Assembly (NCBI GenBank): GCA_947683425.1
Contig: CANTUQ010000070.1
Coordinates: 8,449,501-8,513,500, forward strand
Length of the DNA: 64,000 nucleotides
Origin: Excoecaria cochinchinensis
Lineage: Eukaryota > Streptophyta > Magnoliopsida > Malpighiales > Euphorbiaceae
Direction of reading: 5' to 3'
The first letter of the stretch is position 1; each line of letters opens with the position of its first letter. Under the pieces are notes generated by a model. It was not told where the DNA came from. It worked only from the letters and a program-made list of their open reading frames with translations, and ran no database searches. Shown piece after piece: positions 1-9,788 of the stretch. A program made the position numbers and the translations under genes.

Positions 1-479
1 ATCCAACTTTTGTCCGCTTACTTAAGGACTATTTCTGGCTTTTTAAATAAAACGTGGTAGTTACATATAACTTACCATCAGATTGCATACAATCTTTATT
101 TGGATATTAATCCAAATCATACAACTTTATGTATGTCTTTATCTCGTACCTTAACAAAACTGATCTTGCAATTTTTACAATATGACATTTTTATTTTGGA
201 CAGGCTCTCGAGCAATTTCATATGTTCAATAATTCGCCTCATCTTAATATTTACCAACTCATTGATAAAACTAAGGTAAACACCCTTATGAGTGGGCTAC
301 TTCTCTGTCTGATATCCTCAAACTCATATAAATAACAATAAATATTTACACATAAACATTCACACTAATCTATTGTCAACAATAAACTTAGTAATTATTC
401 ATAAATAATAACGTTAAGAGATTATATAAAATATAATAGTACCAATTAAATCCTACACAAATCTCGAGATCTAATGTGC
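1..479 (-). other. AT-rich left edge, probable 3' flank/LTR of Copia ruin
   Basis: No gene is visible. The segment lies downstream, in minus-strand sense, of the Copia RNase H relic at 480-832, so it is probably that element's 3' untranslated region and LTR. I could not match it to the sequence right of the gag relic (7754-8331), where the other LTR would be expected, so the assignment rests on position only. Confidence 0.3.
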
Positions 480-832
480 TCTCAAAACACATCTCTCTTT
501 ACAGGTTTTGTTAATAGATCTGTATCATTTCATGCGTAGAAACATACTGTAAGTTCACTCCTCCTTGTGCAACAATATCTCTCGTGTATTGATACTTAAT
601 GTAGATATGCTTAGTCTCTCCATAAGCTATCAACGACTTGATAGGGCTACACAGATTTATTTCTTGCTACTCTATATGAGACGACACTCTTTCCAAGCAA
701 GAATATGAAACCTGAAGTGGATTTTCTCTCATCCACATCTCCTAACCAATCAGCATCTGTTTATCCTCTCAATTGCAAATCCTAGCATTGATAACAGGGA
801 GAATAATTTGCTATACCTACTGAATAGCAAAT
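480..832 (-). pseudogene. Copia retrotransposon RNase H relic
   Basis: Minus-strand translation gives the hallmark end of Copia RNase H: an ERKSTSGFIF-like block, a SLIAYGETKHIYIKYQY-like block and a GGVNLQYVSTHEMI-like block. These match the usual 'RRSTSG..F', 'E.KHI...YH..R' and 'Q..DIFTK' regions. Stops and small indels interrupt the frame. It is the C-terminal end of pol; the gag start of what is probably the same element lies at 7330-7753, also minus strand. Protease, integrase and RT are missing between them, replaced by the LTR relic at 833-7329. Non-functional. Confidence 0.75.
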
Positions 833-1255
833 TGTGATGCGCGCTGAAACCCACTATATTTTTCGGAGGGCCATTTTTAGGGTCCGAGAGGGTTCTCGTC
901 TAGATTTTAGGCGATATAAGATATTATGGAATCCCTACCCAATAGAACATTAGGAAAGTTAATCTAATCTCATGAAACCTTTAGACACCTTTGAGGTATT
1001 TTGGAGTCGCCACTCAATTTACAAGAAATTGGGAAAGTTTATCTAATCTTATGGGTCTAAACCAGAGAGTAGTTCATAACTTCTCTCTTATTAATGTCTT
1101 AGTTAATTATAAATGAGTTTTTAATAATTAATTTTTCATCTCTCATCTCATATGGTCATACATTAAAATTTAAAGTGCACATCAAATATCGTAAGAAAGC
1201 AGTAAAGAAAAGCGATAAAATAAATAAAATACAAAATAAATTACAAAATAAAATT
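833..1255 (-). repeat. Truncated long-LTR relic, left part (minus)
   Basis: Reverse-complement similarity to the 3' end of the 3.2-kb LTRs at 48053-51247 and 57011-60239. The left boundary, TGTGATGCGCGCTGAAACCC, mirrors the LTR end (...GGCGCGCGTCACA). Shared landmarks are the 'ggcgactccaaatacctcaaagg' region, the 'ctctggtttagacc' region and the 'gcgataaa...' tract. It is much more diverged than the young pair, so it is an older insertion. It continues at 5779 after the CACTA element. Confidence 0.75.
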
Positions 1256-1269
1256 CACTACAAGGAAAA

Positions 1270-1560
1270 AAGGATTTCCCGACGGAAATTTCCAATGGAA
1301 AATAAGGAATTTCCGTCGGGAAATGAAATTGCCGACGAAAAGTTATTCCGTCGGCATATTAGTTGTAGGCAAAATTCTCGACAATTCCAATGAGAATTTT
1401 ACGGTCTGAATTTTAATTTCCGTTGGGAATTTTCCTGACGAAATTTTAATTTCTGTCGAAAATTTTCTCGACGAAATTTTAATTTTCGTCAAGAATTTTC
1501 CAGAATTTTCGTCTGTAAAATTTACGACGAAAATTTTTGAAAATTAAAATTCCTTCATTA
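1270..1560. repeat. Left subterminal repeats of CACTA copy 1
   Basis: Clustered short motifs of the type TTCCGTCGGGAAA, CCGACGAAA and TTTCGTC in both orientations. In En/Spm elements such subterminal repeats bind TnpA. The same motif type occupies the left end of copy 2 (38640-38990). Confidence 0.8.
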
Positions 1561-1774
1561 TTTATAGGAAAAATTTTAAATTAATTTTTTTTAATTATTT
1601 ATTACATCCTATAAATTTAACCTGTAATAGTAAATTCAGAATAATGAAAAAATGAATAAAATATCTAAATTTTAATATCCAAAAATAATTTAATATAATG
1701 ATTGTACTAATCATGAAGTTAATAATTATTTAACGAGGTCATAATAGTTATATATGTCTGTTATAAAATCCTAA

Positions 1775-3515
1775 CTAAGTTGATGGCGGTGGTGGCGGCT
1801 GATGAGAACGATCAGACTGCTGCGATGATGAGGCGACCATACCCTTTAAATTAGCCATCTCATTGCATAGCTCAGATATGAAGTCGAGAGATTGTTGCCA
1901 CCGAGCTTCTGAGTCTTGCAATTCAGATCTTAGCTCACATATGGTATTTCGAAATTCAAGTACTTCCCTAGAGGCAAACCGTCTATTAAATATGGTTGTA
2001 CTTGAGCTTGAGGAATGCTAGTAATAGGCTTTAGCTAAAAAACCTAAGCCAAAGACCCGTCCTCGCTGGTCTCTACCACTAGCCACTTTATAATAAATCT
2101 GATTCGCATCAACATTATTGGAATTCTGTGAACCTTGCTGAATTGTCTCTTGCACTTGTTCCTATCGTTAAACAAATATTTTATACTAATTAATGATTAA
2201 TAATAACTAATGTTAAATATTTGTAAATTTTAATAATTTTGATATACGTGTAAATGCCTTGATCGATAATTGACGAATGTTTGACCATCATGATTTTTGG
2301 TGTGGGTGTGTAAAAAGACCTCACCATGGGTAGGCGGTCTACCCGTCGAGGCTTCCTGCAAACAAATAAAGAATTATAGTTGAACTATAATTTATTGAGT
2401 ATTCGTATAAGTTTTTACTAAAATTTCGGCAGAGTTTCTCCTAAATTTTAACCATACCTCCTGTACACAAAGACAAAAAAGCACTTTAAATTTATTGTTA
2501 TACTTGCATCCAACATCCAACAACAATGCAAACTCCTCACACAATTAACATTCCCATCCTCCTCTATGGTAATGAGATAAATCTTAAACAGTAATAACAT
2601 TAATTACAGTAATAACAGTAATATTTTGTAATACTTACAAGTCTAGCTGCATCTTTCCGATGGGACATTGATCCTCCAGTATGCAAGCATGAACTGACTC
2701 CCTCAGGTCCTCCCTGTCTATTATTAGAATTTCGCTCTGAAATGGAAAGGGCCTTGGGCGTCATCCAATACTGTTCCCACTGTGCCCATATATCTTCAGT
2801 TATGTAACGAGGTCGTACACCATCAGTGTGTAACCTGCACACTAAGTCTCTATAACATCTTCGAGCACGACTCTCTCATGCAGAATATATGATGTCGTCA
2901 AACTCCGAGTCCCAGTAAAATTGTTTCTTATGAGAATGAACAAAAAATAAAATATAAGTAAGTGTAAACTATAATTTGTTATATAATAAATGTTATTGTA
3001 ATTTATTACCTTGAATTCTTCAAAATAAAAATTCTTTGTTTCTTGTGACACCTTCTTCTAGACATAGCCATCGTAATCTATTCTGTTCTTGAATGCGGTT
3101 GTCATTATGCGTGAGCACTTTCCTGAAGGATTCAAACTAATATACAATAATCTTAATAAAGTCATTAAAAGTAACAACTATCATTAAAATCAATACAAAG
3201 TGAAATATTAATCACTTACTCCCCAGCTATAATGGTGATATAGATTCTTCCATCAACTCCAACTGAGCCAGGCATAGGCTGTTCCGCTGCATCTGTTCCT
3301 GATACCTGAGATGGCATAACTTTAGTGTGGGCCATAGGAGTCGATTCAGTAGAAGGAGTGGTAGATGGTGCAGCAGTAGGGATGGTCGGTGATGCATCAG
3401 CCTGAGTGCTAGCATTGAACCCATGTGATGGGAATGATCCATCACCAACACTGTCACCTCCATCATGCACCCTGAGCTGTGGAGGAATCACATTACTCTT
3501 CTTTCGCTTAAGCAT
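1775..3515 (-). pseudogene. TnpA-like plant transposase (Ptta/En/Spm family), decayed
   Basis: Collinear with the gene at 39194-41005. The N-terminal exon (3515-3216) encodes KRKKSN followed by a Ser/Thr/Pro-rich segment, a middle exon (2842-2600) encodes the WAQWEQYWMTP...RQGGPEG block, and the C-terminal part runs to a stop at 1775-1777 after a Pro/Ser tail. Relative to copy 2, the start region has one additional A in the run after the fourth codon, which shifts frame, and intron-like gaps separate the exons. In the family this protein binds subterminal repeats and helps transposition. Here it is almost certainly inactive. Confidence 0.75.
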
Positions 3516-4009
3516 TTTTTGAACCTGACATTATGAAAAAATTGCATATTGTCAGATAATAGAAAATTATCACAGTATAATAAACATATCAAATAAAAAA
3601 ATAAGTTAGTGCAATATTAATTGTTCTCACATGATATAAAATTAGGTAAACAACAACAACAATAATTAAGGTACAAATTTTACTGATTTTAATTTAATAA
3701 TAATAACATGTTAAATAATAATAATATGAAAAATACTAATAATAAAATTAATAATAACATTTAAATTAATAAACTCATAAATAAAGAAATAAATATATAA
3801 AATAAAATAAAATAAAAACAAAATTGGGTTACCTTGAGCCGGCAAAGGGGAAGAAATGGCAGATCGGGGCTGCAATAAGAAGACACTACACCACGCCGAT
3901 GGACAAACGCTGCCCAATAAACAAATGCTGCCTGAGCAGAGAGAACAACTGAAATGTAATGATTCTATTTATTATGCTAAATAAAAACAACTTAATTGCC
4001 CAAATATTC
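3516..4009. other. Deletion junction inside CACTA copy 1
   Basis: No gene. Up to about 3650 the sequence matches copy 2 at 41010-41125 ('tgcaatattaattgttctca' region, then 'taggtaaacaa'). Copy 2 then enters the tnp2 stop codon (41129), whereas copy 1 jumps to AT-rich DNA like that upstream of the copy 2 transposase. The whole tnp2 gene is missing here. Confidence 0.7.
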
Positions 4010-4720
4010 ATATTTTGTTATTCATTAACAATATTAATACTACAAATATTCTTAAATAGATTATTAAATTTATTATTTTCTAATAATACTAACAATAATA
4101 AATTTGTTATTTCATTATTTAACAATAATCTAACTAATACTAATAACATTGATAATAATATATTTTACAAAATGTTTAATTAACATAAATAAATAATAAT
4201 AATTCTAACAATAATAACAATCCACATTCACAACAATAATATTAATAAACAACTTAATTTCCCAAATATTCATTAACAATATTAATAATACTAATATCCT
4301 CAAATAGATTATTAAGTTTATTATTTTCTAATAACACTAACAAAAATAAATTTGTCATTTCATTATTTAACAATAATCTAACTAATACTAATAAAACTAA
4401 TAATAATATATTTTACAAAATGTTTAATTAACATAAATAAATAACAATTATTCTAACAACAATAACAATCCACATTAACAACAATAATATTAATAAACAA
4501 CTTATTTTTCCAAATATTCATATTTTATTATTCATTAACAATATTAATTAAGTTTATTATTTTCTAATAATACTAAAAATAATAAATTTGTCATTCCATT
4601 ATTTAACAATAAACTAACTAATACTAATAACACTAATAATAATATATTTTACAAAAATTATTCATAGTATTATTTAACAATAATAAAATGTTTAATTAAC
4701 ATAAATAAATAATAATAATT
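4010..4720. repeat. AT-rich tandem repeat, about 245 bp x 3
   Basis: Three successive degenerate copies begin near 4010, 4255 and 4505 with a 'ccaaatattcat...ttaacaatattaat' motif and continue through 'ttattttctaataatact' and 'ttatttaacaataa'. The third copy is shortened. There are no coding features. The repeat lies inside CACTA copy 1, between the TnpA-like gene and the GC-rich island. Confidence 0.75.
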
Positions 4721-4840
4721 CTAACAATAATAAAAATTAACACTAATAAGTAATTCAGATTTTTATTTAACAATATTAATATTTTAAATAATAAAAATAA
4801 TAATAATAAATATTAATTAATTAATAAAAAACAACACTGG

Positions 4841-5170
4841 CTACTTACTTGACGCTGGCGGAGGAGAAGGGAAGGCAGGAGGAGCTGTCCACCACGCCGG
4901 AGCAGCAACGGACCACGCCGACAGAAAGGAGGCCACGTGCCGAGGAGGAAAAGAGAAGCGGGAAAGGAATGGGAGAGGGAGGGGAGGGAGGAGGAGGCCG
5001 GCCGGGGGTGAGGGGGGCTGGAGGGAAGGGGGCGGGCCGAATCTACGCCGGTGGAGGCACGCTGGAGGTGCGGCAGCGGTGGGTAGCACTGTAAAGAAGG
5101 GGAAAACGGGAGGGAGGGGAGAGGGAGGAGAGAGAGGAGAGAGGGGGAAGAGAGAGAAAAGTTAGATTTT
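4841..5170. promoter_or_regulatory. GC/purine-rich island near CACTA 5' end
   Basis: An abrupt switch from strongly AT-rich DNA to a GGA-rich, G-run-rich block on the plus strand. Open frames here are compositional. The transposon genes run on the minus strand, so this block lies close to their 5' end. Maize Spm has a GC-rich untranslated first exon (the downstream control region) at the comparable place, and copy 2 has an equivalent block at 46093-46370. A regulatory or leader role is inferred. Confidence 0.5.
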
Positions 5171-5770
5171 ATGGGGAAATTTTTAGCGACGGATTTTCAA
5201 CTTCTAGCGACAGAAGTTGTTACCGTCGCTAAATATAGCGGCGAAAAACGTTTTCGTTGATAATTAGCAACGGAATCTAAAATTTAATTTTAATTTCAGT
5301 CGCTAATAATATAAATTATTATTTTTTTATAATTTTAGTGATGGAAATTGAAATTTAGAGACGGATTTTAATTTCCGTCGCTAATAATATACGTTATTAT
5401 TTTTTAAAAATTTTAGCGACGAAAATTGAAATTCTGTCACTAAAATTAGCGACAAATTTTAATTTCCGTCGCTAATAATATAAATTATTATTTTAAAATA
5501 ATTTTAGGGATGACAACAAAATTATAGCGACGGATTTTAATTTTCGTCGTAATTTCGGTCGTTAAAACTGGAGAGAAAATACTCCCATCATTTTTAGCGA
5601 CAAAATTTTTTTACCTTCATTAATTAGCGACGAAATTGTTTTTCAGTCGCAAATTAGCGACATAAATATTTTTTTGTCACAAATTAGCGATGGAATGTCC
5701 TTTCCATTGTAAATTAGCGACGAAATTTGTTCCGTCGCTAAATTTTCGTCGCAAAAACAACAATTTCTTA
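5171..5770. repeat. Right subterminal repeats of CACTA copy 1
   Basis: Many copies of TAGCGACGGA / TTCCGTCGCTAA in direct and inverted orientation, about every 20-60 bp. The motif differs from the left end (CCGACGGAA without TAGC), so the two ends carry distinct repeat sets, as they do in copy 2. Confidence 0.85.
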
Positions 5771-5778
5771 TAGTAATT

Positions 5779-7329
5779 GGGACAAAAAATACAATCTCCC
5801 AAAAATAAAAAACTAAAATAAATAAATAAATAATACACATAAAACGGGATATTTATTTTGGAATAGGAACATTGATTCTTTCATGTTCACTTAAAAAAAT
5901 CGAAAAGTTATTTTTGGGTATTATTAAGAAAATCGGGATGAGTGATTCCATTTTGAAAAAATTAACTTTTTTTTTAAAAGTGAAATTTTATTGGCAAAAA
6001 ATTAGGATATTGGTTCTATTTTATTAGAAAATCTCAATTTATTAATAAAAATATTTTTGTAATTTTCTTTTTGATGTGCATAAAATAAATAAATTTATTA
6101 TAAATTACATGATAAATAAATAAAAGGCAAAATAAAGAAAAATGATAAAAAGCGATGAAAATAATAAATCAACCCAAAATAAATCTCTTGGATCCCCTCC
6201 TTCACTTGCAAAAGTGCCCAAATATAAAAAAACAAGTATTGAAATAAAAAACAAACACAAATAAAATTAATATTAGTAATTAAATAAAAAAAATTACTTA
6301 AACACATAAAATAATAAAAAAGAATTAAAATAAATAAAAAATAAAATAAAATGCATTATAAATGACAAATAAATTAAATGACATAATAAAATATATAAAT
6401 TATGATATTATTAAATTAACACATATAAAAACATGACGACTACGACGACGACGACCAATCAAGTAAATAAAAAGAATAGAAAACAAAATAAAAAAATGTA
6501 AAAGAATATTAAATCTATTACTAAAATCACATAAAACAAATAAATACATAATAGATTTAAAAATCTAAATGGTGATTAATTAACTATAAATAAAAAAATA
6601 AAAATAAAAAATAAGATCGACTTCAGAATATTTACCATCAGAATTCGAATTCAATAGAGGAAAAAAGATACTTGATTTCCTTGTCAACATCAGCGAAAAT
6701 AAAATAAAAAATAAGAAAAATCTAAACTTTTTGTTTAGAGAAATAATTTCAAAAAACTTGTTTAAAGAAAAGAATAACAAATGAAAAAATTGGATTTCAA
6801 GAGTAAAAAATTATTTTATTTATCTCAAAATTAATTTTTCATTTAAAAAATTCAATCTGAACATTTTTACAAGAAATTTTATTGAACAATAATTAAAAAA
6901 CATAATTTTTTTTGTAAAAAGAAAAGAAAAATTACAAACAAAAAATCTTCTTTCAAGAAAAAAAGTAAAGAAAAATCTTTAACCTAAAAAATGTCTCTCT
7001 ATTTTTCTCTTAGATTTTCCTATTTATATTATTAAAAAAGGAAAACCTAGTTAATTTAGGAAAAAAAATCTTTAATTAAATTAAAATATTTCTTATTTAA
7101 ATTTAAAATATGGGAAAAAAAAACCTTAAAATTCCGAAAAAAAGGGATAAAAAATCAATTTTGGGCCAAAAATCATGCCAAAAACGCGTATGGGGGCCAA
7201 AATCAGAGAAGGGCGGCCTGGGCGGGCGAGGGGTGGCCTAAACGGGCGAGGGGCGGCTTGGTTGCCCCTCAATGCATGCGAGGCGCCCAGGCCGCGTGCA
7301 CGCCCGAACTGTGTGCACACGAGGCGCTT
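5779..7329 (-). repeat. Truncated long-LTR relic, right part (minus)
   Basis: Continuation of the LTR relic after CACTA copy 1. Reverse-complement landmarks include 'gggatgagtgattccatttt' (compare 50460-50480) and a GC-rich block at 7205-7320 that corresponds to the GC-rich block of the young LTR near 48560-48660. The expected LTR start (...GGTGTCTACA in this orientation) is absent before Copia gag resumes at about 7330, so the LTR is truncated. Otherwise AT-rich with no gene. Confidence 0.65.
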
Positions 7330-7753
7330 CCATCTCTCTTAAATGTTTCCATATGGTATGATCAGACTTTTTCTGATATGTATCAAATTTGATAATTAAT
7401 GATCAAAACTTAGTCAAAGTCACACTTCTGAACTTTTCAGGTAAAGCGATCCATAGATTCATTGCTTTTTTATACTTGCGAAATTGCTTAGTGGTATCAT
7501 CTTCCATCGCACTTAGTAAGATGATTCGAGCAGTGAAATTTATCTTTTTTCAAGCCGCATAGGCATCTCGATCCCGCCTATGCTAGGCTATAGTGCCATC
7601 TTCAGGTTCAGCCATAACCAAACTTAAGGATTTAAAAGCCTCTTGCTTTTCAAGCACATATTGGATCTCCATACTCCATATTTCATAATTTTTGCCGTTC
7701 AGTTTCATATCTTTATTAAGTTCGGCAATAATTGATTTGAAAGCAGTATCCAT
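7330..7753 (-). pseudogene. Copia gag relic (N-terminal)
   Basis: Minus-strand translation from ATG at 7753 reads MDTAFKSIIAEL, then a KLNGKNYEIWSMEIQYVL block, a MAEPEDGT block, and a TLTKF-SLIIKFDTYQKK-DHT block typical of the plant Copia gag (UBN2-type) domain. In-frame stops and at least one shift are present. It ends abruptly at the LTR relic. Probably the 5' part of the same element whose RNase H lies at 480-832. Confidence 0.8.
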
Positions 7754-8331
7754 TTGAATACTCTAATCTTAAATGAAATAATACTACATATTTTTAAGGG
7801 AGATAAATCAATACATGCTATTTACTACGCATCTGAAATAATAACCTAATAAAGTTTTTTATTAGGCTCAAATACGAAAATGCTACTTATAGTATCCAAT
7901 TACCCTCTAAATTTTAATGTCCAACTTTACAGGTTAAAATTTCATGTATAGTAAATCTGAATTATTGGATTATTGAGTTCTCAAATTTAAAACGGGAATT
8001 TTATTGGTTTTTATTTTATTAAGTTTCTACTTAATAAACGTACAATTATTTTACTCAAAAATATTGCAGGGTAATTACTAATTAAAATAAATATATTTAT
8101 TAGAAAGTTAAATGCCAAAAATAAGCATATTTATTCAACCAATAAATAAAATTCAATAGTCCAAAAATAAGATACTCATGTCAAATAATAATAGAAAACA
8201 TAAATCTTATTTAATAAATAAATGTTAACTAAAATTGACATTTATGTCAACTTATTCTTGAAGTCTAGATTTTCCCAAAATCTTTGTAGATACTGGGATT
8301 GCTTTTTTGACCATGTTTACCAACTCATATG
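7754..8331. other. AT-rich DNA, possible Copia leader/LTR
   Basis: No gene seen. By position it should hold the 5' untranslated region and LTR of the minus-strand Copia ruin, but no clear primer-binding site or LTR pair could be recognised. Confidence 0.3.
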
Positions 8332-8850
8332 TAGGGGTGAGCAACGGTCGGTTCGGTTCAATAACCGAACTGAACAGAAAAAACTGAAATATTAGAATTT
8401 ATACACACCGAACCGAACCAAAATCGAATTAAAATTGAATAGAAATTTTCGATCGATTTGGTTCGATTAACCGATAAAATTGAAAATCGAAAATTATAAT
8501 TAAAAAAAATATGTAAAAAATTATACAAAATTACAAATTATAAAACTAAAATAAAAACATGCAAATTGAAAAATATACTCATATAATTTGAGTTCAAACT
8601 CTTTATATTGATCAAAAATACAAAAATAATTTTTTTTAATGTAAAAATTGGATAAAATAACATATAATATTAAAAATCCAGTCGGTTCGATTTTTCTCCG
8701 GTTTTTGCCTTTCAAAATCAAACCGAATCGAATTAACCGATTTACATAGAATTTCAAAACTGAAATCAAACCAAAAAACTGAACCGAATTAAAAAAAATC
8801 GGCCGGTTTGGTTCGATTTTTCAGTTTTACCGGAATTTTGCTCACCTCTA
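8332..8850. mobile_element. 519-bp MITE with GGGGTGAGCAA-type inverted termini
   Basis: The left end TAGGGGTGAGCAA pairs with the right end TTGCTCACCTCTA. The flanks carry an identical CTCATATG (8324-8331 and 8851-8858), or ACTCATATG if the shared A is counted, giving an 8-9 bp target duplication typical of hAT or Mutator superfamilies. The interior has paired GGTTCGGTT / AACCGAACC motifs near both ends, so the element can fold back. No coding capacity. Confidence 0.88.
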
Positions 8851-8858
8851 CTCATATG

Positions 8859-9076
8859 GCAAATAATTAGTTCGCTTAATCCATGGATGATGCACTCTAT
8901 ATCCACTCCTTAATTCCATCACAGATTTAGTGTTGCTTCTTAACACTTTTCTTTTAGCAACTCTAACCAAAAAGTAGATAATAGATTTTCTATAAAATCT
9001 ATCTCTTATGAATTAGGTAGTTTCCAATAACTCTCTTAGTTCTGGATGATATTCAAAGGAGTCAGTCAACATTTTC
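8859..9076. other. Short host spacer before the pararetrovirus
   Basis: No gene or repeat recognised. It lies between the MITE target duplication and the first base at which the inverted viral RNase H arm can be aligned. Confidence 0.4.
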
Positions 9077-9344
9077 TGAATGCCATTATCATTCTACCTT
9101 TAAAGAAATCTTAGCTGTCAAGAATGGCATAAAAAAATTTGAATTTCATCTGATTGGTCACAACTTTATAGTTGTCATGGATTGTTCGTCTTTTCCAAAG
9201 ATGTTTTCTTTCAAAGGAATGTCTGTCCCTCACCATCAGCTTCTTAGGTGGGCTGAATGGTTCAGCAAATACAATTTTCAAGTGGAGCATATAAAAGGAG
9301 ATAAAAACCTTATTCCTGATTATCTTTTAAGACTCACTCACAAA
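9077..9344 (+). repeat. Left arm of RNase H inverted repeat
   Basis: A 268-bp arm that reads the viral RNase H C-terminal region on the plus strand (LLRWAEWFSKYNFQVEHIKG...). It is the reverse complement, with a few mismatches, of 9521-9788. It places a second, oppositely oriented copy of the viral end next to the main copy. Confidence 0.9.
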
Positions 9345-9371
9345 CTACCTGCTCCACAACCTCCTCCACAG

Positions 9372-9517
9372 CAATCTTTGATCACTATCCTTCCATTGAT
9401 TTACACTATGGACAGATTCAAACCCGATCCCAGTCCTAGGAAAACAATCTTTGATCACTATCCTTCCATTGATTTACACTATGGACAGATTCTGACCTGA
9501 TCCCAGTCCTAGGAAAA
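9372..9517. repeat. 73-bp direct tandem duplication at palindrome centre
   Basis: Two consecutive 73-bp copies, 9372-9444 and 9445-9517, each starting CAATCTTTGATCACTATCC and ending near CCCAGTCCTAGGAAAA, with only a few differences. They occupy nearly all of the spacer (9345-9520) between the inverted RNase H arms. Confidence 0.9.
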
Positions 9518-9520
9518 AGG

Positions 9521-9788
9521 TTTGTGAGTGAGTCTTGAAAGATAATCAAGAATAAGGTTTTTATCTCCTTTTATATGCTCTACTTGAAAATTGTATTTGC
9601 TGAACCATTCAGCCCACCTAAGAAGCTGATGGTGAAGGACAGACGTTCCTTTAAAAGAAAGCATCTTTGAAAAAGACGAACAATCCATGACAACTGTAAA
9701 TTTGTGACCAATCAGATGAAATTCGAATCTTTTTATGCCATTCTTGACAGCTAAGATTTCTTTAAAGGTGGAATGATAATGGCATTCA
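9521..9788 (-). repeat. Right arm of RNase H inverted repeat
   Basis: The main-copy arm, 268 bp, encoding the end of the viral RNase H on the minus strand. Its reverse complement is 9077-9344. Equal arm lengths and a short spacer make a strong fold-back structure. Confidence 0.9.

Larger units (their letters stand above)
1256..5775 (-). mobile_element. Non-autonomous CACTA (En/Spm) DNA transposon, copy 1
   Basis: The left end is CACTACAAGGAAAAAAGG and the right end is TTTCTTATAGTA, an imperfect terminal inverted repeat of CACTA type. The 3-bp target duplication ATT lies at 1253-1255 and 5776-5778. Host LTR sequence continues on both sides. The 4.52-kb element keeps subterminal repeats at both ends and a decayed TnpA-like gene (1775-3515, minus), but has no tnp2 transposase. 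It is closely related to the 8.2-kb element at 38629-46848. A GC-rich island lies at 4841-5170 near its presumed 5' (right) end. Confidence 0.93.
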
